NCBI RefSeq assembly: GCF_003576245.1
Contig: NZ_QWGA01000003.1
Location: forward strand, 1,426,001-1,490,000
Origin: Henriciella algicola
Lineage (GTDB): Bacteria; Pseudomonadota; Alphaproteobacteria; Caulobacterales; Hyphomonadaceae
Length of the DNA: 64,000 nt
Direction of reading: 5' to 3'
The notes beneath the pieces are model-generated. The model saw only the letters and a program-made list of their open reading frames with translations, did not search any database and was not told the origin of the DNA. Positions 9,192 through 18,455 of this stretch are shown piece by piece; within the stretch, counting starts at the first letter, position 1, and each line of letters opens with the position of its first letter. Both the position numbers and the translations under genes were made by a program.

Positions 9192-10385
9192 CTAGGATTC
9201 CATGGCAAAGACGAGCGGTATGAAGATGTTGCTGTGATCGGTGCGGCAGGTTTCCCCCGGGGTGCCCGAGCTCACCTCCCAGCGCCATTTCATGATCGTT
9301 TCACGAGCCCGGTCTTCGAACGTCGAGTGAGGCACCGCAGCGAGAATTTCGACGTCGGAAACCTGCAAGTCCTTCACATTGATCCTGGCGAGGACGGCAC
9401 CGTACATGCCGCGTTGGCTCGCGCGCATGGGGTAGCGCAGCTGTGGCGTCATATCGAACTCGCCAGAGCAGAAAGGCAGCTTCCCTTCTCGCGCATTATA
9501 CTCTTCGGCAGAGACGACGCGCGTTCTGATCTTCGGATAATCTCGCATCTTTCGAAGTATGGAGTTCACAACCGTTTCCAGCTCCTCAGGGTCGGGCCCC
9601 TGCAGGCGGCTTCCTGTCTGGCGCCGACCGCCGCCGGACCGGTAGTAGGCATGCATGGCAAGCTGCCAAGCGTGGGCGAGATGACGGTGGCGATCGAGCC
9701 AGTCCGGTGTCTCGCTCATCTCGGAGGATAGTTTGGCGAGCGCGACACGATGCTCAGCCATCTCCACAACGTCCTGCGTATCCGGATTGCGATTGAAACC
9801 TGCAATGATGCCGGCAATGGCTGCATCGCTCCAGTTTTTGCCGATCATGTCCTTGAATGGCGCGAAATGTTCAGCCGCCTGCCGGGCATTGATTTCGGCC
9901 TCGCGATAGTCCGAACGCTCAAAGTCATGGAGGTATCGCGCCTGATAGGCCGTCAGCGTCAGCAGGGAAACACCGCTGTCCACGCCTGCCTGCAGGGCCG
10001 CGTCAAGCGCGTCTCGGCTCTGGCCACCGGGGCTGGCTTTCCAGTCGGCATAGGCGCCAAGTATTGCGATATGAGCCGGCGGGACTGCATTTGCCGGAAT
10101 GTCTGCAGTTGCGGCAAAGGCGGCGAGCTGCGGCGTGCCATCACAGGCATCATAGACGCAGAGTGACTGACCTGCCTCATAGGCGAGTAGCCCGGCATCA
10201 TCCCGGTCAGGATTGGCCATGGCCGCTGCGCCGAGTGCCCGCGCTGCCGCCGAGCGCTCCGCCGCGGAACCTGTGGCTGCAGCGTCATTATAGGCGGATA
10301 TGACATCATTGACGTCGTTTGCCTGGCCCGCAGCAGACAGTGCGCCTGCAACAGTCACTACAGATATGGCGATCGTTCTCAGCAT
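9192..10385 (-). CDS. Exported TonB C-terminal-domain protein, copy 2
   Basis: A 397-residue paralogue of the protein at 7484-8659: signal peptide (about 1-22, LSAAGQA), helical middle, and a C-terminal TonB-like domain (about 312-394; TPQLRYPMRASQRGMYGAV). Shared landmarks are the C-x4-C pair in the first 90 residues, the AxxADIPANA/GLPANA stretch, an ILGAYADW/LLAYAEW motif, a TAYQARYLHD/SAFHNRYIND motif and a lone cysteine near the end. No membrane anchor. AAGGG five bases before the ATG supports the start. It lies 70 bases after trmB and before csp. Confidence 0.7.
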   Translation of the reverse strand: MLRTIAISVVTVAGALSAAGQANDVNDVISAYNDAAATGSAAERSAAARALGAAAMANPDRDDAGLLAYEAGQSLCVYDACDGTPQLAAFAATADIPANAVPPAHIAILGAYADWKASPGGQSRDALDAALQAGVDSGVSLLTLTAYQARYLHDFERSDYREAEINARQAAEHFAPFKDMIGKNWSDAAIAGIIAGFNRNPDTQDVVEMAEHRVALAKLSSEMSETPDWLDRHRHLAHAWQLAMHAYYRSGGGRRQTGSRLQGPDPEELETVVNSILRKMRDYPKIRTRVVSAEEYNAREGKLPFCSGEFDMTPQLRYPMRASQRGMYGAVLARINVKDLQVSDVEILAAVPHSTFEDRARETIMKWRWEVSSGTPGETCRTDHSNIFIPLVFAMES

Positions 10386-10455
10386 CCCGGCCCTTCCCCT
10401 CTTGATCGGGGATCACCCTACGGCGGACCGGGCAGAGATCAACCTGAAGCTGGGT

Positions 10456-11160
10456 CTATTTACGCTCAAACTCATAGAAAACGGGTGCGATATCGCCCAG
10501 ATTTTTCGTTTGGTACCGCGTGCGGAAGTGATCCGCTGGTGGCTTGCGCCAATCATCTGCGGCCTCGGCGAGCCAGCTGAAGCGATCTTCCGCCATGAAA
10601 ATGGTGAGCGCCTCATCGGCATAGGAGCGCACATCGGTCGCAAACCGGAGACGCGCGCCCGGCTTCATGACCCGTGTGAGTGCTTTCAGGAAATCCGGCT
10701 GGATGATGCGCCGCTTCTGGTGGCGCTTCTTGGGCCATGGGTCAGGAAACAGGATGAAGACGCGGTCGAGGCAGGCATTCGGCAGCAAGTCGACCAGGTC
10801 ACGGGCATCCTCATCCCAGAGGCGCACATTGCGAAGCGCCATCTCGTTGATGTCGGTCAGGCACTTGGCGATGCCCTCGATGAAGACCTCACTTGCCATG
10901 ATGCCGGCATCCGGGTTCGCTTTGGCCTGTGAGCTCACATGTTCGCCGCCGCCAAAACCGATCTCGAGCCAAAGCTGGCTGACCTCTGCATTGAAGAGGT
11001 TCAAGGGCGTCTGCAGGGCGCTCGCCTCACCCGGAAGGCGCAGGCGGGGCAAGAGATTATCAACCAAACTCTGCTGTCTGCCCGACAAGGGGCGGCCGCC
11101 CTTTCGGCCAAAGGAGCGGATGGGTGAATTCAGTTTCGGATCGCGATCTTGTTCGGGCAT
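10456..11160 (-). CDS. trmB: tRNA (guanine-N7)-methyltransferase
   Basis: TrmB makes m7G46 in the variable loop of tRNAs using SAM. The protein (234 residues from 11160) has the family N-terminus RSFGRKGGRPLSGRQQ, the SAM-binding LWLEIGFGGGEH motif at about 60-71 and the catalytic-face FPDPWPKKRHQKRR motif at about 140-153. The ATG at 11160 is preferred to one 22 codons upstream because the family conservation starts just after it. Its 5' end overlaps by 37 bases the start of a divergent membrane-protein gene. Confidence 0.95.
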   Translation of the reverse strand: MPEQDRDPKLNSPIRSFGRKGGRPLSGRQQSLVDNLLPRLRLPGEASALQTPLNLFNAEVSQLWLEIGFGGGEHVSSQAKANPDAGIMASEVFIEGIAKCLTDINEMALRNVRLWDEDARDLVDLLPNACLDRVFILFPDPWPKKRHQKRRIIQPDFLKALTRVMKPGARLRFATDVRSYADEALTIFMAEDRFSWLAEAADDWRKPPADHFRTRYQTKNLGDIAPVFYEFERK

Positions 11161-12791
11161 GGGGTCCGTGGCTCGCCTGGATAGTCGTGTTCGCGCTGAT
11201 CTCTGCGGTCCTGCCGCGAGATGCAAGTTTTGATGTCGCCCATTATCATCTTCACAATGGCTGGTCGGCCCTCAATGGCAGGCTTGAGCAGGATCTCTCC
11301 CCGGCCGAGATGCACAGCTTTCTCAATCCGGTCTTCAATGTTGCGGTCTGGTGGCTGATCGAACTACTGCCCGGCCCAGCGGTGAACGCGATCCTCGGCG
11401 CGCTTCAGGCGACTGCGGTGCCTGTTCTGTATTCCCTGGCGCGAAAGCTCCTGAGGTTGTGCGACGTTCGCGACGCGAGCCAAGTCGCCCTTTTCTGCGC
11501 GTTTGTGGGCTTCCTGTGCGTGCCGATGCTGGCGACGATGGCGTCCCTGCGGAACGACATGTACGGGGCCATCGCATTCTGCGGAGCGTTGCTTCTACTG
11601 ATCGATGAGGAGAGGCAAACGGTATCGCTCACGCGTCTGTTCGCAGCCGCTTTGATCGTAGGTCTCGCCGCGGGCGTAAAGCTTACCAATGTCGTCTATA
11701 TCCCGGGTCTCGCCGTATTCGTATTGGCCGCGTGGCCCGGGCTGCGACCTCGCGCAGCTGCTGTCGCGATCGCGGCCTCAGGCGGCCTCGCGGGAATTGT
11801 TCTCGGCGGGGGCTGGTGGATGGCGAAGCTCTACACAGAGTTCGGCAATCCAGTCTTTCCGATGCTGAATGACCTCTTCGGCGCCCCTCTCGGGCCAGCA
11901 GAGGGCGTCTCGCGTGATGTTCGCTATCTTCCGGACGGTGTTCTGGAGGCGCTGGTGAGACCAGTCATGGGTGCCTTCGACCTCGCGCTTATCAATGAAG
12001 ACACTGGACGCGACCTGCGGCTCGCCGCTTTCTATCTCGGCGCGGTCGCAATTCTGGGGATCAGCCTCGCACAGATGCGCAGCCGCGTGACCGTGCCCCG
12101 CCAGGTGATTGCCCTGGCGCTGGCATGTCTCGCTTTCACAGTGGTCTGGGTGCTCCAGTTCTCGATCATGCGCTATGCGACCGGCGCTTTCCTGCTCGGG
12201 CCGCTCATGCTCGTTCTTGCCTGGAAAATCGGGCCGTTCGAGACATCACTCAGCGTGTCAGCGCGCCCATTTCTCTACGGGATGGCGCTATTGATGATCG
12301 CCACCCTCGGGCCAGAATCGGTCCGCCGCGCACCGTGGGAAAGACCGAGTGAGCCATACCTGACCATTGAATTGCCAGCGGGCTTTGAGGCCGCGGAGGC
12401 CGGCATCATCATGGCAGGGCCTTTTCCGACCGCTTTCACGGCGACCGCGTTTGATGATGCTGCGTGGATTGGGCACGGCGCAGCGCAGCCATGGTCTGCG
12501 CCATTTCTGAAAAATTATCGTCCCTTGATCTCTGAACGCATCGATAGCGAGAGTACCGAGCTTTTCGCCGTCATCTGTGTTCAGGATACCGGCGTCGAGA
12601 ATGAGCAGCACCGCAGTAGAGGGGTGACCGACAAAAACACAGCCGGCCAGACGCTTGCGCGGCTGGCCGGTGAATACCCCGTCGAGGCAGATGAGAGCAC
12701 TTGCCTACCGTTGAAGACAAGCTTCGACACCGACACGACCCGTTGGGTCATGTGCCCGCTGACGCGTTCATCGTCAGCAGGCCCAGCCTAG
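11124..12791 (+). CDS. Polytopic membrane protein, GT-C glycosyltransferase-like
   Basis: A 555-residue protein with about nine or ten predicted membrane segments (first at residues 12-30). The first loop carries FDVAHYHLHNGW (about 35-46), an acidic/His-rich motif in the place where GT-C lipid-linked glycosyltransferases keep their catalytic Asp. The C-terminal 130 residues are soluble and likely periplasmic. The function is inferred from topology only. The start is GTG at 11124 with AAGGAG seven bases upstream. It is the only long plus-strand gene within a 24-kb minus-strand block, convergent with metK (one base apart) and overlapping trmB at its start. Confidence 0.6.
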   Translation: MNSVSDRDLVRAWGPWLAWIVVFALISAVLPRDASFDVAHYHLHNGWSALNGRLEQDLSPAEMHSFLNPVFNVAVWWLIELLPGPAVNAILGALQATAVPVLYSLARKLLRLCDVRDASQVALFCAFVGFLCVPMLATMASLRNDMYGAIAFCGALLLLIDEERQTVSLTRLFAAALIVGLAAGVKLTNVVYIPGLAVFVLAAWPGLRPRAAAVAIAASGGLAGIVLGGGWWMAKLYTEFGNPVFPMLNDLFGAPLGPAEGVSRDVRYLPDGVLEALVRPVMGAFDLALINEDTGRDLRLAAFYLGAVAILGISLAQMRSRVTVPRQVIALALACLAFTVVWVLQFSIMRYATGAFLLGPLMLVLAWKIGPFETSLSVSARPFLYGMALLMIATLGPESVRRAPWERPSEPYLTIELPAGFEAAEAGIIMAGPFPTAFTATAFDDAAWIGHGAAQPWSAPFLKNYRPLISERIDSESTELFAVICVQDTGVENEQHRSRGVTDKNTAGQTLARLAGEYPVEADESTCLPLKTSFDTDTTRWVMCPLTRSSSAGPA

Positions 12792-12792
12792 A

Positions 12793-13989
12793 CTAGCCCA
12801 CCAGATCTTTCAGCTGGTCGACCAGATCGGTCTTTTCCCATGAGAAACCGCCATCGGCATCCGGCTTGCGGCCAAAGTGACCATAAGCTGCCGTGCGCGC
12901 GAAGATCGGCTTGTTGAGGCCGAGCGCCGTGCGGATGCCGCGCGGCGACAGGTCCATCACTTCCATCAGGCGCTTTTCAAGCTTGCGCTCATCAGTGTTC
13001 GCCGTGTCGTGAAGATTGACGTTGATGGAGAGCGGACGCGCCACGCCGATCGCGTAGGAAAGCTGCAGCGTGCAGCGCTGGGCGAGGCCAGCGGCCACGA
13101 CATTCTTGGCAAGGTAGCGCGCGGCATAGGCAGCCGAGCGGTCAACTTTCGTCGGGTCCTTACCGGAGAAGGCGCCGCCACCATGCGGAGCCGAGCCGCC
13201 ATAGGTGTCGACGATGATCTTGCGGCCGGTGAGGCCTGCGTCGCCGTCCGGACCACCGATGACGAACTTGCCGGTCGGGTTCACATAGAACTTGTCCTCA
13301 TCCGGGAACCAGCCGTCTGGAAGGATCTCCGCAACCACCGGGCGGACAAGCTCGCGCACATCAGCGGCCGACAGGCCATCCTGGTGCTGGGTCGAGACCA
13401 CGACGGCATCGACACCGACAGGCTTGCCATTGCTATACAGCATGGTGACCTGGCTCTTGGCGTCAGGTTCGAATTCTGGGCGCTCGCCTGAGTGGCGGAG
13501 GTCAGCCATCCGCTTCAGGATGCGGTGCGAATAGGAGATCGGCGCTGGCATCAGCTCATCGGTCTCATCGCTCGCATAGCCGAACATGATGCCCTGGTCG
13601 CCAGCACCTTCTTCAGTGTATGTGCCGGTGCCTTCATCGACGCCGGCGGCAATGTCTTCGGACTGGCCGTGAAGCCAGTTGTTGAGCTTCAGATTCTTCC
13701 AGTGAAAGCCGTCCTGCTCATAGCCGATCTCCTTCACGGCGGCGCGAACAACATCCTCGATCATGTCTGGCGTGATCGTGTCCGGCCCGCGCATCTCACC
13801 AAGGAGTGCGATCTGGTTCGTGGTCGCCGCAGTTTCGCAAGCGACGCGGACGCGCGACGTGTCGTAGCCTGCCTTGATGGCTTCGCGGAAATAGAGATCA
13901 ACGACCTCGTCAGAAACGCGGTCACAAACCTTGTCAGGGTGGCCCTCAGAGACGCTCTCGCTGGTAAAAAGAAATACTGGATCGGTCAA
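12793..13989 (-). CDS. metK: S-adenosylmethionine synthetase
   Basis: MetK makes SAM from methionine and ATP. The 398-residue protein has the family N-terminus [15 protein letters not shown] (residues 6-20), the ATP-binding [12 protein letters not shown] motif (about 128-139) and the P-loop-like [16 protein letters not shown] (about 271-286). The only in-frame start before the conserved N-terminus is a TTG at 13989 with a weak GGAA upstream, so translation may be limited at initiation. The 70-base leader after the HTH gene can fold into a two-helix element (14020-14053). Confidence 0.97.
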   Translation of the reverse strand: MTDPVFLFTSESVSEGHPDKVCDRVSDEVVDLYFREAIKAGYDTSRVRVACETAATTNQIALLGEMRGPDTITPDMIEDVVRAAVKEIGYEQDGFHWKNLKLNNWLHGQSEDIAAGVDEGTGTYTEEGAGDQGIMFGYASDETDELMPAPISYSHRILKRMADLRHSGERPEFEPDAKSQVTMLYSNGKPVGVDAVVVSTQHQDGLSAADVRELVRPVVAEILPDGWFPDEDKFYVNPTGKFVIGGPDGDAGLTGRKIIVDTYGGSAPHGGGAFSGKDPTKVDRSAAYAARYLAKNVVAAGLAQRCTLQLSYAIGVARPLSINVNLHDTANTDERKLEKRLMEVMDLSPRGIRTALGLNKPIFARTAAYGHFGRKPDADGGFSWEKTDLVDQLKDLVG

Positions 13990-14019
13990 AATTCTATTCC
14001 GGCTTTAGATTGGTCGACT

Positions 14020-14053
14020 TAGCTCTGTTATAGGGTTCGCCCTGATGAAGCTA
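14020..14053 (-). promoter_or_regulatory. Two-helix leader element upstream of metK
   Basis: On the minus strand TAGCT (14053-14049) can pair with AGCTA (14024-14020), enclosing a second helix AGGG-CGAA-CCCT (14043-14032) with asymmetric internal loops. It ends 30 bases before the metK TTG start. It matches none of the SAM-riboswitch consensus sequences I remember (SAM-II, SAM-V, SAM/SAH). Regulatory role is a guess. Confidence 0.3.
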
Positions 14054-14059
14054 GGGTTT

Positions 14060-14473
14060 TCACGAATCGTCTTCATCAATGACGGCGGCTGCCTTCACCG
14101 TAGCGAGAAGTGTCTTGCGTAGCTCCTCATTTCGGATCTTCTGAAAGTGGGAAACCAGGTCCATCGCCTCATGGTCGAATTGGGGTAGCGGCGCTGCTTC
14201 GGCGGAATCTTCCTGAAACTGTTCGGGAAGCGAGAGATACTCCTTGGCGCCTTCAAAAAAGTAGCAGATCTCCACATCCAGCACGATGGAAAGCTCGTAG
14301 AGTCGGCCCGCCGATATGCGGTTGACGCCCTTTTCGTATTTCTGGACCTGTTGAAAGGTGAGGCCGAGCTTCTCGCTCAGCTGTTCCTGTGTCCATTTCA
14401 GCTCTTTTCGGCGCCAACGGATGCGCTGGCCTACCAGCTCATCAATCCTGTTGGGTAATTTACTCTCGGGCAT
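14060..14473 (-). CDS. XRE-family HTH regulator
   Basis: A 137-residue protein with an N-terminal XRE helix-turn-helix (about 13-67: RIRWRRKELKWTQEQLSEKLGLTFQQVQKYEKG) and a C-terminal helical extension with an acidic end. This lnt-HTH-metK arrangement is conserved in many alphaproteobacteria. The regulator's targets cannot be read from sequence. Position between lnt and metK suggests a link with methyl/lipoprotein metabolism or simple operon membership. Confidence 0.88.
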   Translation of the reverse strand: MPESKLPNRIDELVGQRIRWRRKELKWTQEQLSEKLGLTFQQVQKYEKGVNRISAGRLYELSIVLDVEICYFFEGAKEYLSLPEQFQEDSAEAAPLPQFDHEAMDLVSHFQKIRNEELRKTLLATVKAAAVIDEDDS

Positions 14474-14521
14474 AATATCGCTTTTAAAGGTGTCGCGTCG
14501 GGATTGGTTCTGGCTGGGCTT

Positions 14522-16162
14522 CTAGCGTCGCCAGGTGAAGAAGGCCAGAACCGTGAAGCCAGCGAGTGTCAGCCAGAAGAGCGCAGCGCCGAAGCGCTGA
14601 TACGCCGTGGTCGCCAGCGGTTCGGGCAGCGGCGCGCGCACAACCGATGACACCCAGCCGTCAGGATCACCCGGTCGGCGCTGGCCGCGCGCAGTTTCGC
14701 GGCCATACCCGTCAATGACAGCCGTGGCGCCGCGGCTTGCGACACGTGCCATTGGCAGACCGCTCTCAATGGAACGATAGCGGTTCTGGGCATAATGCTG
14801 CGCCGGGCCGAGGCCGCGGCCGAACCAGGCATCATTGGAGATGGTCACGATCCACTCGGCCGCTTCGCGCTGCGGCTTCGCGATCCGGGTAATCTCGGGA
14901 AAGAGCGCCTCATAGCAGATCAGCGCAACGAAGGGCGGCACATCGCGCGGGAAGACGACGGTTGGTTCTGCGCCGGGGGTAAAGCCTGCCGATGCGAGTT
15001 CCTGCATGGCGCCGGGAAGGAAACCGGCCATCATGTCGCCGAACGGGATGATGTCGGTCGCGGCCAGTTCTCCGAATGGTACCAGCCGGTGTTTGTCATA
15101 GAGACCAATCAGTTCCGACTGTCCGTTCTGCGCGGCAAGTACTGCGAGGCTATTGAAAAACACGGTCTCCTCATCATCGAGGCTGCGGCGCGTGGAGCCG
15201 ACGATCAGCGTGCGATTGCCGAGATAGGTGGAGATCGTGTCGATCGCATAGGTGTTGGTAAGCAGGTAGAAGGGCAGGGCGCCCTCGGGCCAGATGACGA
15301 TGTCATCATCGGCGCTTTCAACCTCCTGAAGGAAGTTGAGATATCGGCGAAATAGCCGGTCAGAGGCGCCATTATACTTGTCTGCCTGCGGCACACCCGG
15401 ATCCATCAGGACGACGTGCTGCTCTGTCATCTGGGATGGTTCTGCAAGACGCTGCGCGCCCCAGGCCCAGCCGACGCTGGCAAGGATCACTGCCGCTGTA
15501 ATCGGCAAGGCGCGCTCGAACAGGCCGCGAACTTCGCGCGTATCGACGAGGGCTGCGGGTGCGGCGCTCACAAACAGCGTCAGCAGCGTCAGCCAGTAGA
15601 CCCCGCCAAGCGATGCCGCCTGTGAAAGCGAGCTACCCGGCGTCCAGGTCGTGCCGAAGATATTCCACGGAAAGCCACCGAAAAGATAGCCGCGCAGCAG
15701 CTCTGCCAGCCCCATAAAGACGGTGAAGATGAAAACGCGCGAGGGCGAAGCAGACCAGAAGGCACCAGCGAGGCAAAACGCGCCACCCCAGATCAGGGCC
15801 ATACCCCCCGGCAACAGGACCAGGGGCATCCAGATATATGCGGCATGTTGGGCTGGATCGACCAGGAATGGCGAGACCGTCCAGTACATGCTAACCAGAA
15901 AGAAGCCATAGCCAAACGCCCAGCCGCGCATGAAGAGGGCGCGGCCCCAACGGGCCTTCTTGCGCGCCCCGTCCATCATCCAGACGAGCAGCGTTACACA
16001 AACGACAAGCGCAAGCGCGATGTGGAATGGCGCAAAGCCAAGCGCTGCGATGGCGCCCAGAATGATGCACAGCAGGAAAGCGAGCAGGCCTGAAATGCCC
16101 GATATACCCTGATGAAGGGGGGCGAGGGCTGTCAGCCCGTAGCTCTGCTCGCGAGCGCTCAA
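14522..16162 (-). CDS. lnt: Apolipoprotein N-acyltransferase
   Basis: Lnt adds the third acyl chain to the N-terminal cysteine of lipoproteins in the inner membrane. The 546-residue protein has about six N-terminal membrane helices and a periplasmic nitrilase-type domain with the expected triad: Glu in WPEGALPF (about 290), Lys in YDKHRLVPFGE (about 355) and Cys in ALICYEALFPE (about 415). A last helix closes the protein. The start is a TTG at 16162 overlapping the corC stop by four bases (TTGA), which suggests translational coupling. Confidence 0.95.
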   Translation of the reverse strand: MSAREQSYGLTALAPLHQGISGISGLLAFLLCIILGAIAALGFAPFHIALALVVCVTLLVWMMDGARKKARWGRALFMRGWAFGYGFFLVSMYWTVSPFLVDPAQHAAYIWMPLVLLPGGMALIWGGAFCLAGAFWSASPSRVFIFTVFMGLAELLRGYLFGGFPWNIFGTTWTPGSSLSQAASLGGVYWLTLLTLFVSAAPAALVDTREVRGLFERALPITAAVILASVGWAWGAQRLAEPSQMTEQHVVLMDPGVPQADKYNGASDRLFRRYLNFLQEVESADDDIVIWPEGALPFYLLTNTYAIDTISTYLGNRTLIVGSTRRSLDDEETVFFNSLAVLAAQNGQSELIGLYDKHRLVPFGELAATDIIPFGDMMAGFLPGAMQELASAGFTPGAEPTVVFPRDVPPFVALICYEALFPEITRIAKPQREAAEWIVTISNDAWFGRGLGPAQHYAQNRYRSIESGLPMARVASRGATAVIDGYGRETARGQRRPGDPDGWVSSVVRAPLPEPLATTAYQRFGAALFWLTLAGFTVLAFFTWRR

Positions 16163-17004
16163 GCGCCAACCTCGGCGGTGGCGCGCCGGATGACGAGGCG
16201 TTCAATTCGCCGGGCGTCGCCGTCCATGATCTCTATGTCTGCACCCGCTGGGTGTCGCAGCACCTCCCCGCGCAGCGGCACTTTCCCGGCAAGCGCGAAA
16301 GCCACGCCGCCAAGTGTGTCGACTTCAACATCCTGATCGCCAAGATCGAGATCCATTCCGGTCTTTTCGAGAAAGTCCGAAATCTCCATACGCGCATCCA
16401 CTTCCCAGGCATGGCGACCACGGCGCACGACCATGGCTGGCTCCTCATCGTGCTCATCTTCGATGTCGCCGACGATTTCTTCCATAAGGTCCTCAAGCGA
16501 GACGAGGCCGTCCGTGCCGCCATATTCGTCGACAACAAGCGCCATATGGATACGGCTCGTCTGCATCTTCACGAGCAGGTCAGCGAGCTTCATTGAAGGC
16601 GGGACGTATAGGATATCGCGGCGCAGACGTTCCAGCGGGCGGTCCATGCCTTCGCCGCCGCGCGCAATCTCTCCGACCACATCCTTGATGTGGACGAGGC
16701 CGATCGGGTCATCCAGCGTCTCGCGATAGACAGGTAGGCGCGAATGGGACTCTTCGGCGTACAGTTGGATCAGCGCTGGCAGGTCAGTGGAGAGTTCGAC
16801 GCCGACAATCTCTGCCCGCGGAACCATGACATCGGCAACTCGGCCCTGCTCAAATTCTGCAAGGCGCAGTCGAAGCTGGGCAGGCGTATGCTGTGCGTTC
16901 TGCACCGTTACAGCTTCTGCTTGCTGCTCTTCGTTTTCGCGCCGCCTGCTAAATCTGAATAGGCGCGGGCGGCGCCGTCTCTCTCGGTCAGTTGTGTCAG
17001 TCAT
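16159..17004 (-). CDS. CorC/YbeX-type CBS-domain protein
   Basis: A 281-residue cytosolic protein with two CBS domains (about 55-180; VMVPRAEIVGVE, then LVDEYGGTDGLVSLEDLMEEIVGDI) and a C-terminal CorC_HlyC domain (about 195-275) ending with a hydrophobic RIERLVIRR strand. No DUF21 membrane domain is present, so it is the short CorC/YbeX form, associated with magnesium/cobalt homeostasis and ribosome function in E. coli. Gene order phoH-ybeY-corC-lnt mirrors E. coli ybeZ-ybeY-ybeX-lnt. Overlaps lnt by four bases. Confidence 0.93.
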   Translation of the reverse strand: MTDTTDRERRRRPRLFRFSRRRENEEQQAEAVTVQNAQHTPAQLRLRLAEFEQGRVADVMVPRAEIVGVELSTDLPALIQLYAEESHSRLPVYRETLDDPIGLVHIKDVVGEIARGGEGMDRPLERLRRDILYVPPSMKLADLLVKMQTSRIHMALVVDEYGGTDGLVSLEDLMEEIVGDIEDEHDEEPAMVVRRGRHAWEVDARMEISDFLEKTGMDLDLGDQDVEVDTLGGVAFALAGKVPLRGEVLRHPAGADIEIMDGDARRIERLVIRRATAEVGA

Positions 17005-17015
17005 CTCGTTCCAGC

Positions 17016-17474
17016 TCAGAGGTCCCTGCCATAGGGATCGCCAATTCCAAGACCGGCAAGGGCCTTGATCTCGAGCGCCTCCATTTCGCGGGCCTCTTCC
17101 TCGTTCATATGATCATAGCCGAGCAGGTGAAGATAGCCGTGAATGACGAGGTGGCTCAGGTGATCGGTCAGTTTGATACCGCGTGTGGCTGCATCGCCAC
17201 GCGATACGCCAAGTCCGACGGCGATGTCGCCCAGGAATGGCGCGTCCATTTCATCAGCCGGAAAGGACAGCACATCGGTCGGTTTGTCCTTGCCGCGCCA
17301 GTCACGGTTCAGCGTGTGCATCTCATCATCATCGGTCAGGAGAAGCGCGACTTCTCCCTCAATGGCGACAAGCGCAAAAGCGGCGTCTAGCGCGCGCTGG
17401 CAGACCGCTTCGGCGTCTTCCATTTCATTAGCCCAGCCTGCGTCCTCTATGCGCAGGTCCAGCACGATGCTCAC
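17016..17474 (-). CDS. ybeY: Endoribonuclease YbeY
   Basis: YbeY is a zinc metalloprotein needed for 16S rRNA 3'-end maturation and 70S quality control. The 152-residue protein keeps the zinc motif [15 protein letters not shown] (about 105-119) and the [13 protein letters not shown] strand before it. It starts with GTG at 17474 and overlaps phoH by four bases (GTGA), implying coupled translation. Confidence 0.96.
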   Translation of the reverse strand: MSIVLDLRIEDAGWANEMEDAEAVCQRALDAAFALVAIEGEVALLLTDDDEMHTLNRDWRGKDKPTDVLSFPADEMDAPFLGDIAVGLGVSRGDAATRGIKLTDHLSHLVIHGYLHLLGYDHMNEEEAREMEALEIKALAGLGIGDPYGRDL

Positions 17475-18454
17475 GATCCGGCCCCCGGCGTCTTGTCGTC
17501 GCCAGTGCCCGCATCTCTGTCATAGGCGCGAATGATGCGTGAGACGAGCGCATGACGGCGCACATCAGACGCGGTGAAGTGAACAATGCCTGTGCCTTCG
17601 ACGCCTTCAAGAATGCGAAGCGCATGGGCAAGGCCCGACGGCGTTTTCGGCGGCAGATCCACTTGTCCCGGATCGCCCGTGACGACCATGCGCGAGTCGC
17701 GGCCAAGACGCGTCAGGACCATCTTGGTCTGCCCAATCGTGGCGTTCTGCGCTTCGTCCATGATGACAAAGGCGTTCTTGAGCGTGCGGCCCCGCATGAA
17801 GGCGAGCGGGGCGACCTCGATGATCTTCTTCTCACGCATGCGTTCGACATGATCGGCGCCGAGCACTTCATTCAGCGCATCCCAGATCGGGCGAAGATAA
17901 GGCTCAACCTTCTCTTCAAGATCGCCAGGCAGGAAGCCGAGATTCTCGCCAGCCTCGACGGCAGGGCGTGTGATGATCAGGCGTTCCTTGGTCTTCTTGC
18001 GAAGCTCTGCAGCGCCCGCGGCGACCGCGAGATAGGTCTTGCCGGTACCAGCTGGCCCGACACCAAAGACGAGGTCGCGGCCCTCGCGGGTGAGGTAGTC
18101 GATATACTGGGCCTGCGTGCGCGTTTGCGGCATCACAGGCACGCGAAGCCCGGTCAGTGAGCCATAGCTTTCAGCCGGCGCGCGGGCCTGATCGATGGCG
18201 CCTTCGAAGGCGTCCTCACCAGCGGCCGGGTCGCTCTTCAGCATGCGCTCAAACGCCGCCAGTGCCGCTTCGGCGTCGGCGACAGCGGCCTGCGTGCCGG
18301 TCAGCCGGATGCTGCCGCCCTGGCTGTCGGCTTTCAGCTTGCCATCGATAAGGGCCATTTCCAGCTTCATCAGATTGCGATGCTGCGGCCCGCAGATCGC
18401 AGGAAGAAGCGCTGGATTGTCCGGGGTGTAGAGGCGGGTGACGGTGCCTTTCAA
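17471..18454 (-). CDS. PhoH-family ATPase (YbeZ)
   Basis: A PhoH-type P-loop ATPase/putative RNA helicase partner of YbeY. Walker A is [13 protein letters not shown] (about 138-150), Walker B-like [11 protein letters not shown] follows about 100 residues later, and GDPGQVDLP is present. An N-terminal KH-like region precedes it. I prefer a TTG start at 18454 because GGAGG lies nine bases upstream and it begins just after the miaB stop; the longer GTG start at 18475 has no ribosome-binding site and overlaps miaB by 20 bases. Confidence 0.93.
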   Translation of the reverse strand: MKGTVTRLYTPDNPALLPAICGPQHRNLMKLEMALIDGKLKADSQGGSIRLTGTQAAVADAEAALAAFERMLKSDPAAGEDAFEGAIDQARAPAESYGSLTGLRVPVMPQTRTQAQYIDYLTREGRDLVFGVGPAGTGKTYLAVAAGAAELRKKTKERLIITRPAVEAGENLGFLPGDLEEKVEPYLRPIWDALNEVLGADHVERMREKKIIEVAPLAFMRGRTLKNAFVIMDEAQNATIGQTKMVLTRLGRDSRMVVTGDPGQVDLPPKTPSGLAHALRILEGVEGTGIVHFTASDVRRHALVSRIIRAYDRDAGTGDDKTPGAGS

Positions 18455-18455
18455 A

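Noticed and set aside
13990-14059. Known SAM riboswitch upstream of metK
   Set aside because: I compared the 70-base leader with the SAM-II, SAM-V and SAM/SAH consensus patterns I remember and found no match; only a simple two-helix fold is possible.
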